Counted from the first letter of the stretch, positions 1-8,299 are shown. The stretch: DNA of 64,000 bases from Phycicoccus endophyticus (GCF_011326735.1 NZ_JAANCN010000015.1:20883-84882); one strand, 5' to 3'. A program made the numbers and translations. Notes: a model not told the origin generated them from the letters alone.

Positions 1-1
1 C

Positions 2-700
2 TCGTTCGTCCCGGTCGAGACCCTGATGCCGGCCGCCGTGCAGCTGGACGCCGCGGGCTTCCAGCTGCACTTCCACGCCATCGGCGACCGCGCGGTGCGC
101 GAGTGCCTCGACGCGGTCGAGGGGGCGCTGGCCGCCAACGGCCGCCGGGACGCCCGCCACCACATCGCGCACATCCAGGTGGTCCACCCCGACGACGTGC
201 ACCGCTTCCGCGAGCTCGGGGTCGTCGCGAACATGCAGGCGTTCTGGGCGGCACTCGAGGCCCAGATGGTCGAGCTGACCATCCCGTTCCTCGGCGAGCC
301 GCGCACCTCGTGGCAGTACCCGTTCGGTGACCTCCAGCGCTCGGGTGCGGTGCTCGCCATGGGCTCGGACTGGGCGGTCTCGACGGCCGACCCGCTCGCC
401 GCGATCCACGTCGCGGTCAACCGGAAGGTGCCGGAGGCCCACCGCGAGGGGGAGCCGGAGCACCCGGTGTTCCTGCCCGAGCAGCGGATCGACCTCGCCA
501 CGGCGCTCACCGCCTACACGGCCGGCTCGGCGTACGTCAACCGGCTCGAGGGGACCGGGAGCATCCGCGAGGGGGCGCTGGCCGACCTCGTCGTCCTCGA
601 CCGGGACCCGTTCGCCGGCCCGGCCGAGGACGTGGGGCAGACCCGCGTGCTGCAGACGTTCGTCGACGGTGAGCGGGTGTACGCGGCGCCGGACGCCTGA
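2..700 (+). CDS. Amidohydrolase family 3 (YtcJ-like), 3' part only
   Basis: The reading frame is open from the first base, so the gene begins upstream of the window; about 232 C-terminal residues are present. The visible part contains the metal-dependent hydrolase signatures of the YtcJ/amidohydrolase_3 family: a FHAIGDRAV stretch (metal-ligand His), a GSDWAVSTADP stretch (active-site Asp region), and the closing GSIREGALADLVVLDRDP motif of the composite beta-domain typical of these enzymes. Family members hydrolyse amide-like or ester-like bonds in the cytoplasm, and the substrate cannot be inferred. The gene ends just before a small terminator hairpin. Family call is confident; exact function is unknown. 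Confidence 0.85.
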   Translation, partial: SFVPVETLMPAAVQLDAAGFQLHFHAIGDRAVRECLDAVEGALAANGRRDARHHIAHIQVVHPDDVHRFRELGVVANMQAFWAALEAQMVELTIPFLGEPRTSWQYPFGDLQRSGAVLAMGSDWAVSTADPLAAIHVAVNRKVPEAHREGEPEHPVFLPEQRIDLATALTAYTAGSAYVNRLEGTGSIREGALADLVVLDRDPFAGPAEDVGQTRVLQTFVDGERVYAAPDA

Positions 701-701
701 G

Positions 702-720
702 GGCCCGCCCGTCGCGGGCC
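702..720 (+). terminator. Terminator-like hairpin after the amidohydrolase gene
   Basis: GGCCCGC (702-708) pairs perfectly with GCGGGCC (714-720) across a 5-nt loop, directly after the stop codon. There is no T-tract, as is common in actinobacteria. Confidence 0.5.
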
Positions 721-741
721 ATCTCGCAGGGTGGACCGCGG

Positions 742-770
742 ATGACACGACCCACCCCGGTCGCCAGACT
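742..770 (+). promoter_or_regulatory. Predicted promoter of the first SAM-IV riboswitch transcript
   Basis: A -35-like ATGACA (742-747) and a -10-like CAGACT (765-770) are separated by 17 nt. This puts the transcript start near 777-780, where the riboswitch P1 begins. Confidence 0.45.
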
Positions 771-779
771 CGCCGGTGA

Positions 780-895
780 CAGGTCACGAGTGCCAGCGTC
801 AAGCCCCGGCTTGCTGGCCGGCAACCCTCCTCCGCGGTGGGGTGCCCCGGGTGACGACCGGGTCGGCGCCGCAGCGGCGTCGGCAAGCGCGGGAT
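780..895 (+). ncRNA. SAM-IV riboswitch 1 (upstream of SufS-like gene)
   Basis: The segment has the conserved SAM-IV core: a GGTC(A/C)(T/C/G)GAG-type 5' P1 side, AGTGCCAGCG, a CCCCGGCTTGCTGG hairpin, GGCAACCCTCC, GGTGGGGTGCCCCGGG, and a closing GACC. A 3' hairpin (about 864-882) and the single strand GCAAGC (883-888) follow. GCAAGC is complementary to the hairpin-loop sequence GCTTGC (809-814), consistent with the SAM-IV pseudoknot. SAM-IV aptamers bind S-adenosylmethionine and occur in Actinobacteria. Near-identical copies precede metY and metX in this window. The class call rests on sequence resemblance. Confidence 0.9.
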
Positions 896-907
896 CCCGG
901 TGGCACG

Positions 908-932
908 CCGAGGGTCCTTTGGCCCTCGGGAG
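908..932 (+). promoter_or_regulatory. Hairpin overlapping the Shine-Dalgarno of the SufS-like gene
   Basis: CCGAGGG (908-914) pairs perfectly with CCCTCGG (923-929) over an 8-nt loop. The 3' arm runs into GGGAG (928-932), the likely ribosome-binding site six nt before the ATG at 938. The hairpin could act as the expression platform by hiding the ribosome site, or as a terminator. Which one applies is inference. Confidence 0.5.
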
Positions 933-937
933 CATCG

Positions 938-2329
938 ATGTCCACCCACCACACGACCACGACCGGCCACGTCCCCCCGACGGCGACGCTGACCCGCGGC
1001 CCCGACGCGCCCGGCCGGGCCCTGTCGCCCGCACTGCTGCCGGCCACGGTCCTCGCGCCGACCGTCCCGCTGCTCGACGGCCGCCTCGTCGACTACGCCC
1101 AGCTCGACCACGCCGCCTCCACGCCGGCGCTGGCGAGCGTGGCCCGGGCCGTGGCGTCGGTGACCGCCACGTACTCCTCGGTCCATCGCGGGACGGGGTG
1201 GCTCTCGCGGGTGACGAGCGCGCACTACGAGGCGGCCCGGGAGGAGGTCGCCCGCTTCGTCGGTGCCCGGCCCGAGGACCTCGTCGTCTTCACCCGGACC
1301 ACGACGGACGCGACCAACCTCCTGGCGGGGGCGCTCCCCGACGCGACGCCCGTCGTCGTCTTCGACAGCGAGCACCACGCCTCGCTGCTGCCGTGGGACG
1401 CGGAGCGGACGCACCGGCTGCCGGTCCCGCACAGCCCCGCCCAGGCGGTGGCGGCCCTGGGGGACACCCTCGCCGGGCTCGCCGACGGCCCGCAGCCGCT
1501 CGTCGTCGTCACCGGAGCCTCCAACGTGACGGGGGAGCTGTGGCCGCTCGAGGAGATCGTCGGCCTCGCCCGTCGGCACGGCGCCCGGGTGCTCCTCGAC
1601 GCCGCGCAGCTGCTCGCCCACCGGCCGGTCGACCTCGCCGGTCTCGGGGCGGACTGGCTCGTGCTGTCGGGGCACAAGCTGCACGCCCCGTTCGGGGCCG
1701 GCGCCCTCGTCGGCCGGGCCGACTGGCTGGACGCGGCCCCGCCCTACCTGGCCGGCGGTGGTGCGAGCCTCGCCGTCACCGCCGACGAGGTCACCTGGGC
1801 CACCGGCGCCGCCCGGCACGAGGGCGGCAGCCCGAACGTCGTCGGGGCCGTCGCGCTCGCGGCCGCGTGCGCCGCGCTGCGGGAGCACCGCGGCGCCGTC
1901 GAGGCGCACGAGGCTGCCCTCACCCAGCGGCTCCTGCGTGGCCTGCGCGCCGTCCCCGGCGTCCGGACCCTCTCGCTCTTCGGCGAGGACCACGAGCGCG
2001 TCCCCGTCGTGGCCTTCACCGTCGACGGCCTCGACAGCCATCTCGTGGCCGCCGCCCTGAGCGCCGAGGACGGCATCGGGGTCCGGGCGGGCAAGTTCTG
2101 CGCGCACCGGCTCGTGGACACCCTGCTCTCCCGGGCCGGAGCGGGCGGCGACACCGCCGTGCGGGCCAGCGCCGGGCTGGCGACGACCGCCGAGCACGTC
2201 GAGCGCCTCCTCACCGCCGTCGCCCGGCTGGCGGCCGCGGGGCCGGCCGGCGAGTACCGGCTGCGGGAGGGAGCCGGCTGGGAGCCGTCCGTCGACCCGC
2301 GCACGCTCGAGGCCGCCCTGCCCTGGTGA
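938..2329 (+). CDS. Class-V aminotransferase, SufS-type cysteine desulfurase-like, SAM-riboswitch controlled
   Basis: This 463-residue fold-type I PLP enzyme starts at the ATG after GGGAG. The frame is open further upstream, but that part is riboswitch. Visible features are LDHAAST near residue 50 (substrate/PLP-proximal), the LDAAQ motif (PLP Asp), the Schiff-base lysine K247 in LSGHKLHAPFG, and RAGKFCAH around residue 388, which resembles the catalytic-cysteine loop of SufS/CsdA enzymes (RTGHHCAQ). The enzyme therefore probably removes sulfur from cysteine or a related amino acid, but class-V members also include lyases and transaminases. A SAM-IV riboswitch lies immediately upstream, so expression should fall when SAM is plentiful. 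No suf or isc genes are adjacent, which argues for an amino-acid sulfur role rather than general Fe-S assembly. Confidence 0.8.
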   Translation: MSTHHTTTTGHVPPTATLTRGPDAPGRALSPALLPATVLAPTVPLLDGRLVDYAQLDHAASTPALASVARAVASVTATYSSVHRGTGWLSRVTSAHYEAAREEVARFVGARPEDLVVFTRTTTDATNLLAGALPDATPVVVFDSEHHASLLPWDAERTHRLPVPHSPAQAVAALGDTLAGLADGPQPLVVVTGASNVTGELWPLEEIVGLARRHGARVLLDAAQLLAHRPVDLAGLGADWLVLSGHKLHAPFGAGALVGRADWLDAAPPYLAGGGASLAVTADEVTWATGAARHEGGSPNVVGAVALAAACAALREHRGAVEAHEAALTQRLLRGLRAVPGVRTLSLFGEDHERVPVVAFTVDGLDSHLVAAALSAEDGIGVRAGKFCAHRLVDTLLSRAGAGGDTAVRASAGLATTAEHVERLLTAVARLAAAGPAGEYRLREGAGWEPSVDPRTLEAALPW

Positions 2330-2353
2330 CCCGCCCGGTGGGTCGCCGCCCGC

Positions 2354-2359
2354 TAGCCT
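2354..2359 (+). promoter_or_regulatory. -10 hexamer, leaderless promoter of degV
   Basis: TAGCCT lies 6 nt before the GTG at 2366. It is one of a recurring TANNNT-N6-start arrangement in this window. Confidence 0.5.
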
Positions 2360-2365
2360 GCGCTC

Positions 2366-3250
2366 GTGCCCACCGCGCTCGTCACCGACTCCACGGCCTA
2401 CCTCCCGCCGGGGTCGCTGCACGGGCTGCCCGTCCACGTCGTGCCGCTGCACGTCGTCATCGGCGGGCGCGAGCACGAAGAGGGCGTCGACATCGGACCG
2501 GCCCGGGTGGCCGACGCGTTGCACGCCTTCACGCCCGTCTCCACCTCCCGGCCGGCTCCGGGCGCCTTCCTCGAGGCCTACGAGTCCGCCGCCCGAGACG
2601 GTGCGGACGCCGTCGTCTCCGTGCACCTGTCGGGCGAGCTGTCGAGCACCGTCGCCGGGGCCGAGCTCGCTGCGGAGCAGGCGCCGGTGCCCGTCACCGT
2701 CGTCGACTCCCGCGCGCTCGGGATGGTCATGGGCCACGCCGTCCTCGCCGGCGCCCGCGCCGCCCGCGAGGGTGCCTCGGCCGCCACGGTCGAGCGGCTC
2801 GTCCGGGAGACCTGTGCCGGCTCGAGCGTCGTGTTCTACGTCGACACCCTCGAGTACCTCCGCCGGGGCGGACGCATCGGGCGCGCGGGAGCGCTCGTCG
2901 GCTCCGCGCTCGCGATCAAGCCCATCCTCGGCCTGCGCGACGGGCAGATCGTCCCGCTCGAGCGGGTGCGGACCGCCAGCCGGGCCATCGCCCGGCTCGA
3001 GGAGCTGTCCCTGACCGCCGCTGAGCGGGCGCTCGGCGCGCACCCGGCCGGAGCCGACCTCGCGGTGCACCATCTCGACGCGCAGGCCCGGGCCGAGCAG
3101 CTGGCCGACCGCCTCGCCGAACGGGCCGGACGGCTGCTCGGGGACCGCGCGGCGGTGGGCGTCGAGGTCGTCGAGCTCGGTGCCGTCGTCGGTGCGCACG
3201 TCGGCCCCGGCACGCTGGCCGTCGCCGTCGTCCCCCGGGTGGGCGGCTGA
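2366..3250 (+). CDS. degV: DegV family protein (fatty-acid binding)
   Basis: This 294-residue protein begins VTDSTAYLPPG, the conserved N-terminus of the DegV family, whose members bind a fatty acid between two domains (in some bacteria as FakB subunits of a fatty-acid kinase). Further family landmarks are the S/T-rich pocket motif STSRPAPGAF and the VVFYVDTLEYLRRGGRIGRAGALVG block in the middle of the protein. Length is normal (about 280-300). The GTG start is chosen because DegV proteins begin right at this motif and a -10 hexamer is placed for leaderless initiation. The next gene, plsY, begins 3 nt after the stop, so the two fatty-acid-related genes are probably co-transcribed. Confidence 0.88.
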   Translation: MPTALVTDSTAYLPPGSLHGLPVHVVPLHVVIGGREHEEGVDIGPARVADALHAFTPVSTSRPAPGAFLEAYESAARDGADAVVSVHLSGELSSTVAGAELAAEQAPVPVTVVDSRALGMVMGHAVLAGARAAREGASAATVERLVRETCAGSSVVFYVDTLEYLRRGGRIGRAGALVGSALAIKPILGLRDGQIVPLERVRTASRAIARLEELSLTAAERALGAHPAGADLAVHHLDAQARAEQLADRLAERAGRLLGDRAAVGVEVVELGAVVGAHVGPGTLAVAVVPRVGG

Positions 3251-3253
3251 TCG

Positions 3254-3889
3254 GTGGGGGCGGTCCCGGTCGTCCTGCTCCTCGAGGCGCTGCTCCTCCT
3301 CGTGGCCGGCTTCCTCGTCGGGTCGGTCAACCCGGCGAGCATCCTCGCCCGCGCGCTCGGGCACGACCTGCGCACGGCCGGGTCGGGCAACCCCGGCGCC
3401 ACGAACGCAGGGCGGGTGCTCGGCCGCCGGTGGGGCCTGCTCGTCCTCGTCCTCGACGTCGCGAAGGCCTGGCTGCCGACGGCGGCCGTCGCGGGCTCGA
3501 TGGGGACCTCCATGGCGCTGGTCGTCGCCACCGGGGTGCTCCTCGGGCACATGTTCAGCCCGTTCCTCGGCGGTCGCGGGGGGAAGGGGATGGCCTGCGC
3601 CCTGGGGGCGGTGCTCGCCCTGGCCCCGCTCGTGGCCCTCGCGGCCGTGGTGGTCTTCCTGCTGGCGCTCGCGCTCACCCGGTACGTCGGAGAGGCCTCC
3701 GTCCTCGTCGCGGGCGGTGTCGCCGTGCTCGGCGCGCTCGGCCTGGCCGGGGTCCTCCCCGGGGCGCGGGCGCCCGAGGCCGGCTGGCTGCTCGGCGTCG
3801 GCTGCCTCGTCCTGCTGCGGCACCGGGGCAACATCCGGGCCTGGTGGCGGCGGCACGCACGCGGTGCGGACGAGGCCGGCCCGGCCTGA
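3254..3889 (+). CDS. plsY: Glycerol-3-phosphate acyltransferase PlsY
   Basis: This 211-residue integral membrane protein has about five hydrophobic helices. PlsY signatures are GSVNPASILAR (motif 1), the GSGNPGATNAGR motif (residues about 43-54), and GHMFSPFLGGRGGKGMA (motif 3). The enzyme transfers an acyl group from acyl-phosphate to glycerol-3-phosphate, giving lysophosphatidic acid at the start of phospholipid synthesis. The start is GTG, 3 nt after the degV stop, so the genes are probably translated from one mRNA. Several other GTG codons lie nearby, making the exact start slightly uncertain. Confidence 0.92.
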   Translation: MGAVPVVLLLEALLLLVAGFLVGSVNPASILARALGHDLRTAGSGNPGATNAGRVLGRRWGLLVLVLDVAKAWLPTAAVAGSMGTSMALVVATGVLLGHMFSPFLGGRGGKGMACALGAVLALAPLVALAAVVVFLLALALTRYVGEASVLVAGGVAVLGALGLAGVLPGARAPEAGWLLGVGCLVLLRHRGNIRAWWRRHARGADEAGPA

Positions 3890-3975
3890 GCCTCCCGCCC
3901 GTCCACAGGTCGGCGGCTGCGCTCGCCCCGTCCACAGATCCGGCGGGCCGGTGCCGGTCACTGCGTGCTCCTGCC

Positions 3976-3981
3976 TAGCGT
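3976..3981 (+). promoter_or_regulatory. -10 hexamer, leaderless promoter of comEA-comEC
   Basis: TAGCGT lies 6 nt before the ATG at 3988. No Shine-Dalgarno is visible. Confidence 0.5.
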
Positions 3982-3987
3982 CGCGGC

Positions 3988-4932
3988 ATGCGCCGCCGAC
4001 CCGACCCGGACGCCGTCTCCCCCCGGGGGATGGGCTGGCTGCGCCACCGTGCCCGCGGTGCCGGCCGGGGGTGGGTGCCCTCGGCGCCGCTCCCGCCGGT
4101 CGAGCCGCCGCCGGTCGAGCCGCCGCCGGGCGGCGACGAGGGCCGCGGGCGGCACCGTGGCTCCGGGCTGCGCGGCTGGGTACGGCTGCCGGTGACGCTC
4201 ACCGCCGCCCGGTGGCAGCCGGGCGCCTCGGCCGTGCTCGGCGTGGCCCTCGTCGCCCTGCTCGTCGCCCTCGTGCTCGGCCTGCGCGTCGCCTGGGCCC
4301 GCGACACGAGCGAGGGCGACGTCATCGCGCCCGCGGCGGCACCCTCGAGCACGGTCGCGGGCCTGGCCACGGGGGCGGTCTCGGCGGGGGTGCCCTCCGG
4401 CGCGGTGACCGGCGACGACCTCGACCCGGTGGCCCCGTCGTCGGTCGCGGCGCCGGCCACGGCACCGGTGGCGGCCACGGGTGCCGACGGCGGGCAGCTC
4501 GTCGTCCACGTCGTCGGGCGGGTCCGCCACCCCGGGGTGCGGCGGCTGCCGGCGGGGTCCCGCGTCGCCGACGCCGTCGAGGCGGCCGGCGGAGCGAGCA
4601 GGGGTGCCGACCTGTCCGCGGTCAACCTGGCCCGGCTCCTCGTCGACGGGGAGCAAGTGCGGGTCCCGAGGCCCGGTGAGGCGGTGAGCGAGCCGCTCGC
4701 GGCACCGGCGCCGGGGGCGACGAGCGGTGCGCAGCCGGCCGCGCCGGTCTCGCTGAGCACCGCCGACCTCACGACGCTCGACACGCTCCCGGGTATCGGG
4801 CCGGTCCTGGCCCAGCGGATCGTCGACTGGCGTACCGAGAACGGGCAGTTCACGAGCGTGGACGAGGTCGTCGAGGTCAGTGGCATCGGCGAGAAGCTGC
4901 TCGAGCAGCTGCGCCCCCTCGTCGTGCCGTGA
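3988..4932 (+). CDS. comEA: ComEA family DNA-binding competence protein
   Basis: The protein has 314 residues. In order it contains a Pro/Gly/Arg-rich cytoplasmic N-terminus with a repeated PPVEPP unit, one membrane helix (about residues 72-93), an Ala/Thr/Pro linker, an SLBB-like domain (about 170-230, starting LVVHVVGRVRHPGVRR), and two C-terminal helix-hairpin-helix motifs (about 255-314; LTTLDTLPGIGPVLAQRI and VSGIGEKLLEQL). ComEA is the membrane-anchored double-stranded DNA receptor used in DNA uptake. The SLBB plus HhH arrangement is typical of actinobacterial ComEA. The gene overlaps comEC by 4 nt. No other competence genes are in the window, so transformability is unproven. Confidence 0.92.
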   Translation: MRRRPDPDAVSPRGMGWLRHRARGAGRGWVPSAPLPPVEPPPVEPPPGGDEGRGRHRGSGLRGWVRLPVTLTAARWQPGASAVLGVALVALLVALVLGLRVAWARDTSEGDVIAPAAAPSSTVAGLATGAVSAGVPSGAVTGDDLDPVAPSSVAAPATAPVAATGADGGQLVVHVVGRVRHPGVRRLPAGSRVADAVEAAGGASRGADLSAVNLARLLVDGEQVRVPRPGEAVSEPLAAPAPGATSGAQPAAPVSLSTADLTTLDTLPGIGPVLAQRIVDWRTENGQFTSVDEVVEVSGIGEKLLEQLRPLVVP

Positions 4933-7298
4933 GCGCGGCGTCCGGGGCCGAGCACGCAGACCTGCGGCTGCTCGCTCCCGCGGTGGCGGCGTGGGCGGTC
5001 GCCGCGGCCACCCTCGGCTGCACGCCGGGAGAGCGGGGCGCCGTCGTGCTCGCCGCGGGCGTGCCCGCGGTGGGGGTCGCGGTCGCCTCCCGGTCCGGCC
5101 GCGGGCGGGAGGGGCTCGCCTCCTGGCGGGGTCCGCTCGCCCTGCTCGCCGTGCTGGTGGTCCTCCTCCAGGGGGCGGCGCTGGCCGCGGGGGCGGTTCG
5201 GGAGGCCGGCGGCGTCCGCGAGCTCGCCGACGCCCGTGCCGAGGTCACCGCGGTGGTCCTCGTCACGGGCGAGCCCGTCCGGGTCGCCTCACGCAGCGGG
5301 GAGGACCGGATCCTGCGCGACGCCACGGCGCGGCTGCTCACCGGCCGGGGGCGGACCTCCCACGTGCGGGCCCCGGTGCTGCTCACCGGCGGAGCGGAGC
5401 TGACGGCCCTGCGCTGGCACGAGACGGTGCGCGTGCAGGGGCGTCTCGGGCCGCTCGAGCGGGCCGACGACCGGGTGGCCACGCTCGCGGTCCACGGTGG
5501 CGTCGAGCCGGTGGCGCCCCCCGGGGCCGTGGCCCGGGGGGCCGAGCGGCTGCGCACCGGGCTGCGCGCGGCGGTCGACCACGCCCCGGCCGACGCCCGG
5601 GGGCTGCTGCCGGGGCTCGTGGTCGGCGACACGAGCCGTACCCCGCCGGAGCTCACCGAGGCCATGCGCGCCACCGGGATGACCCACCTGACCGCGGTGT
5701 CGGGAAGCAACGTGGCCGTCGTCGTCGGCCTGGTCCTCGGGATGTGCGCCGTCCTCGGCGTGCCCCGGAGGCTTCGCCCGCCGCTCGCCGGCCTGGCCCT
5801 GGCCGGGTTCGTCGTCCTGGCCCGCCCGGAGCCCAGTGTGCTGCGGGCCGCCGCGATGGGGGCCATCGGGCTGCTCGGCCTCAGCCGCTCCCGGCGCTCG
5901 GCCGGCATGCCCGTCCTCGGCGGCGCGCTCGTCGCCCTGCTCGTCCTCGACCCCTGGCTGGCGCGCTCGTACGGGTTCGCCCTCTCCACCCTCGCCACCG
6001 TGGGCCTGCTGCTGTTCACCCGCCCGTGGGGCGAGGCGGTCGGGGCGCGGCTGCCGCGCCGGCTGGCACCGCTTGGCCCCGCGGTCGCGGTGCCGGTCGC
6101 GGCCCAGGTGACGACGGCGCCCGTCATCGTGCTGCTCCAGGGGTCGGTCAGCCTCGTGGGGGTCCTCGCCAACCTGCTCGCCGCGCCTCTCGTGCCGCCG
6201 GCCACCGTCGCCGGCGTGGCCGCCGCGCTCGCCTCCCTCGTCTGGGGGCCCGCCGCGGCCGCCGCCGGCTGGCTCGGGGTCGTGCCGACGACGGTCATCG
6301 CGTGGGTCGCCCGGGTGTTCGCGCAGGTGCCCGGCGGGACGCTGCCGTGGCCGGACGGCCCACCGGGAGCGCTGCTGCTCGCCGGCCTGGTCGTGCTCGT
6401 CCTCCTGTGCGGGCGGGCCCTCGTCGGCGGGGTGGTACGTCACCCGGTCATCGCCCTGGGCGTGCTCGCCCTGGCCGGTGCGGCCCTCGTGCCGACCCGG
6501 GCGGTCACCTGGCCGCCCGACGGCTGGCGGCTCGTGGTCTGCGACGTCGGGCAGGGGGATGCCGTCGTGCTGCGCAGCGGCCCGGGGCACGCCGTGCTCG
6601 TCGACGCCGGGCCCGACCCGCCCCTCGTCGACGGCTGCCTGGACCGGCTCGGCGTCGGGACGCTCGACGCCGTCGTCCTGACCCACTTCCACGCCGACCA
6701 CGTCGACGGCCTCGTCGGGGCGCTCCGGGGGCGCACCGTGCGCGAGCTGCTCGTCTGCCCGGTCCGCGAGCCGGAGAGCGCGGCCGACGCGGTCGACCGG
6801 CTCGCGGCCGAGCAGGACGTCCCCGTCACGGCCGTGCACGCCGGGGACCGGCTCGAGGTGGGCGAGCTGCGTGCCGTGGTCTGGAGCCCCTGGCGGCGGA
6901 TCGAGGAGGGGTCGGTGCCGAACAACGCCAGCGTCGTCCTCGCGGCGCGCACCGGCGACGTCGACGTCCTGCTGCTCGGCGACGTCGAGCGCGAGGCCGC
7001 CCACGACCTGCTTCTGCGCCTACGCCGCGACCCCGCGATGTCGCGCACGGCCCGCGGGTTCGAGCTGGTCAAGACACCGCACCACGGCAGCAGCAACCTC
7101 GACGCCGACCTCATGGCGGCGGTGCGAGCCCCCGTCGGGGTCGTCAGCGTCGGGGAGGACAACGACTACGGGCACCCGAGTGCCGCGCACCTGGCACTGC
7201 TGCGGCAGCTGGGGTACGCGGTCTACCGCACCGACGAGCGCGGGGACGTCGCCCTGACGCGCGACGACGGGCGGCTGCGGGTGGTGACGAGCCGCTGA
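4929..7298 (+). CDS. comEC: ComEC/Rec2 DNA internalisation channel
   Basis: This 789-residue polytopic membrane protein has a DUF4131-like N-terminal region, a competence-domain membrane core (about residues 220-500, containing TGMTHLTAVSGSNVAVVVG) and a C-terminal metallo-beta-lactamase domain with DVGQGDAVVL and the THFHADHVDG motif (residues about 585-594). In transformable bacteria ComEC forms the channel that carries single-stranded DNA across the membrane, and the beta-lactamase-like part may degrade one strand. The GTG start overlaps the comEA stop (GTGA), so translation is probably coupled. In many actinobacteria holA follows comEC, but here the next gene is a convergent LysR regulator 2 nt away. 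Confidence 0.93.
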   Translation: MSAASGAEHADLRLLAPAVAAWAVAAATLGCTPGERGAVVLAAGVPAVGVAVASRSGRGREGLASWRGPLALLAVLVVLLQGAALAAGAVREAGGVRELADARAEVTAVVLVTGEPVRVASRSGEDRILRDATARLLTGRGRTSHVRAPVLLTGGAELTALRWHETVRVQGRLGPLERADDRVATLAVHGGVEPVAPPGAVARGAERLRTGLRAAVDHAPADARGLLPGLVVGDTSRTPPELTEAMRATGMTHLTAVSGSNVAVVVGLVLGMCAVLGVPRRLRPPLAGLALAGFVVLARPEPSVLRAAAMGAIGLLGLSRSRRSAGMPVLGGALVALLVLDPWLARSYGFALSTLATVGLLLFTRPWGEAVGARLPRRLAPLGPAVAVPVAAQVTTAPVIVLLQGSVSLVGVLANLLAAPLVPPATVAGVAAALASLVWGPAAAAAGWLGVVPTTVIAWVARVFAQVPGGTLPWPDGPPGALLLAGLVVLVLLCGRALVGGVVRHPVIALGVLALAGAALVPTRAVTWPPDGWRLVVCDVGQGDAVVLRSGPGHAVLVDAGPDPPLVDGCLDRLGVGTLDAVVLTHFHADHVDGLVGALRGRTVRELLVCPVREPESAADAVDRLAAEQDVPVTAVHAGDRLEVGELRAVVWSPWRRIEEGSVPNNASVVLAARTGDVDVLLLGDVEREAAHDLLLRLRRDPAMSRTARGFELVKTPHHGSSNLDADLMAAVRAPVGVVSVGEDNDYGHPSAAHLALLRQLGYAVYRTDERGDVALTRDDGRLRVVTSR

Positions 7299-7300
7299 CC

Positions 7301-8254
7301 TCAGATCGACCAGGCCGGCTCCGGCATCCGGGTGGTCGGGGCGGTCGACTGGGCCGCGGCACTCTCCGCGAGCGCGGCCAGGGTCGCCCGGACCGCCGGC
7401 ACCCGCTCCAGGTCGGGGGTCGTCACGGCCATGATCGTGCGCCGCGACGCCGGCGCCATGGGCAGCGCCACGACGTCGTCGTGGTGCACCGTGCGCAGGA
7501 TGAGGTCGGGGATGAGGGCCACACCGAGCCCCTCGGCGACCAGGCCGAGGACGGCGACGTAGTCCTCGGTCTCGTAGGCGACGTCGGGGCGGAAGCCCGC
7601 CGTCGCGGCGAGCTGGACGAGGTGGCCGCGGCAGCGCGGGCAGCCCGCGATCCACGGCTCGGTGGCGAGGTCGCCGAGCTCGACGGTCTCGTGCTCGGCG
7701 GCCGGGTGGGTGCGCGGGAGGGCCAGGCGCACCTCGTCCTCGAGCAGCGGGCTGATGACGAAGGCGTCGAGGTCGGCCTCCCCGCGGGCGACGTCGGTGC
7801 CCTCGTAGGCGAAGGCCACGGCGAGGTCGCAGTCCCCCGAGCGCAGCGCGGCGAGGCTCTCGGGTGGCTCGGCCTCGGTGAAGCTGATGCTCACGTCGGG
7901 ATGGCGCGCCTTGACGAGCGCCAGCGCGCGCGGGACGAGGGTGGCCGAGGCCGAGGGGAAGGCCATGAGCCGGACCCGGCCGCTGCGCAGGCCGGCGATC
8001 GCGGCGACCTCCTCCTCGGCGGCGTCGAGCGCGGCGAGGACCGGCCCGGCGTGCCGCGCGAGGACCTCGCCGGCCTCGGTGAGCCGCACGTTGCGCCCCA
8101 CCCGCTCGACGAGCACGGTGCCGGTGCGCTGCTCGAGCCGGCGCACCATCTGCGAGATCGCGGGCTGGGTGTAGCCGAGCGCGGCGGCGGCGGCGGTGAA
8201 GCTGCCCTCGTCGGCGATGGCCCGCATGACGCGCAGCCCGGCGGCGTCGATCAT
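7301..8254 (-). CDS. LysR-family transcriptional regulator
   Basis: The protein has 317 residues. The N-terminal winged helix (residues about 5-62) shows the LysR signature GSFTAAAAALGYTQPAISQMVRRLE, followed by a periplasmic-binding-protein-like effector domain. A -10-like TAGGAT (minus strand, 8261-8266) is 6 nt before the ATG, so the mRNA is probably leaderless. The gene is divergent from the sirtuin-GNAT pair across only 51 nt. LysR proteins commonly regulate themselves and a divergent target, so the sirtuin gene is the natural candidate. The stop lies 2 nt from that of comEC. The effector is unknown. Confidence 0.9.
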   Translation of the reverse strand: MIDAAGLRVMRAIADEGSFTAAAAALGYTQPAISQMVRRLEQRTGTVLVERVGRNVRLTEAGEVLARHAGPVLAALDAAEEEVAAIAGLRSGRVRLMAFPSASATLVPRALALVKARHPDVSISFTEAEPPESLAALRSGDCDLAVAFAYEGTDVARGEADLDAFVISPLLEDEVRLALPRTHPAAEHETVELGDLATEPWIAGCPRCRGHLVQLAATAGFRPDVAYETEDYVAVLGLVAEGLGVALIPDLILRTVHHDDVVALPMAPASRRTIMAVTTPDLERVPAVRATLAALAESAAAQSTAPTTRMPEPAWSI

Positions 8255-8260
8255 CCCCGC

Positions 8261-8266
8261 ATCCTA
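8261..8266 (-). promoter_or_regulatory. -10 hexamer of the lysR-type gene
   Basis: TAGGAT on the minus strand is 6 nt from the ATG at 8254. It is 27 nt from the divergent GATAAT, so the two promoters must overlap. Confidence 0.5.
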
Positions 8267-8293
8267 GTAGCGCACCGGCCCGGGGCCGCCGGG

Positions 8294-8299
8294 GATAAT
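8294..8299 (+). promoter_or_regulatory. -10 hexamer of the sirtuin gene
   Basis: GATAAT lies 6 nt before the ATG at 8306. This fixes the start within a frame that is open far upstream. Confidence 0.55.
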
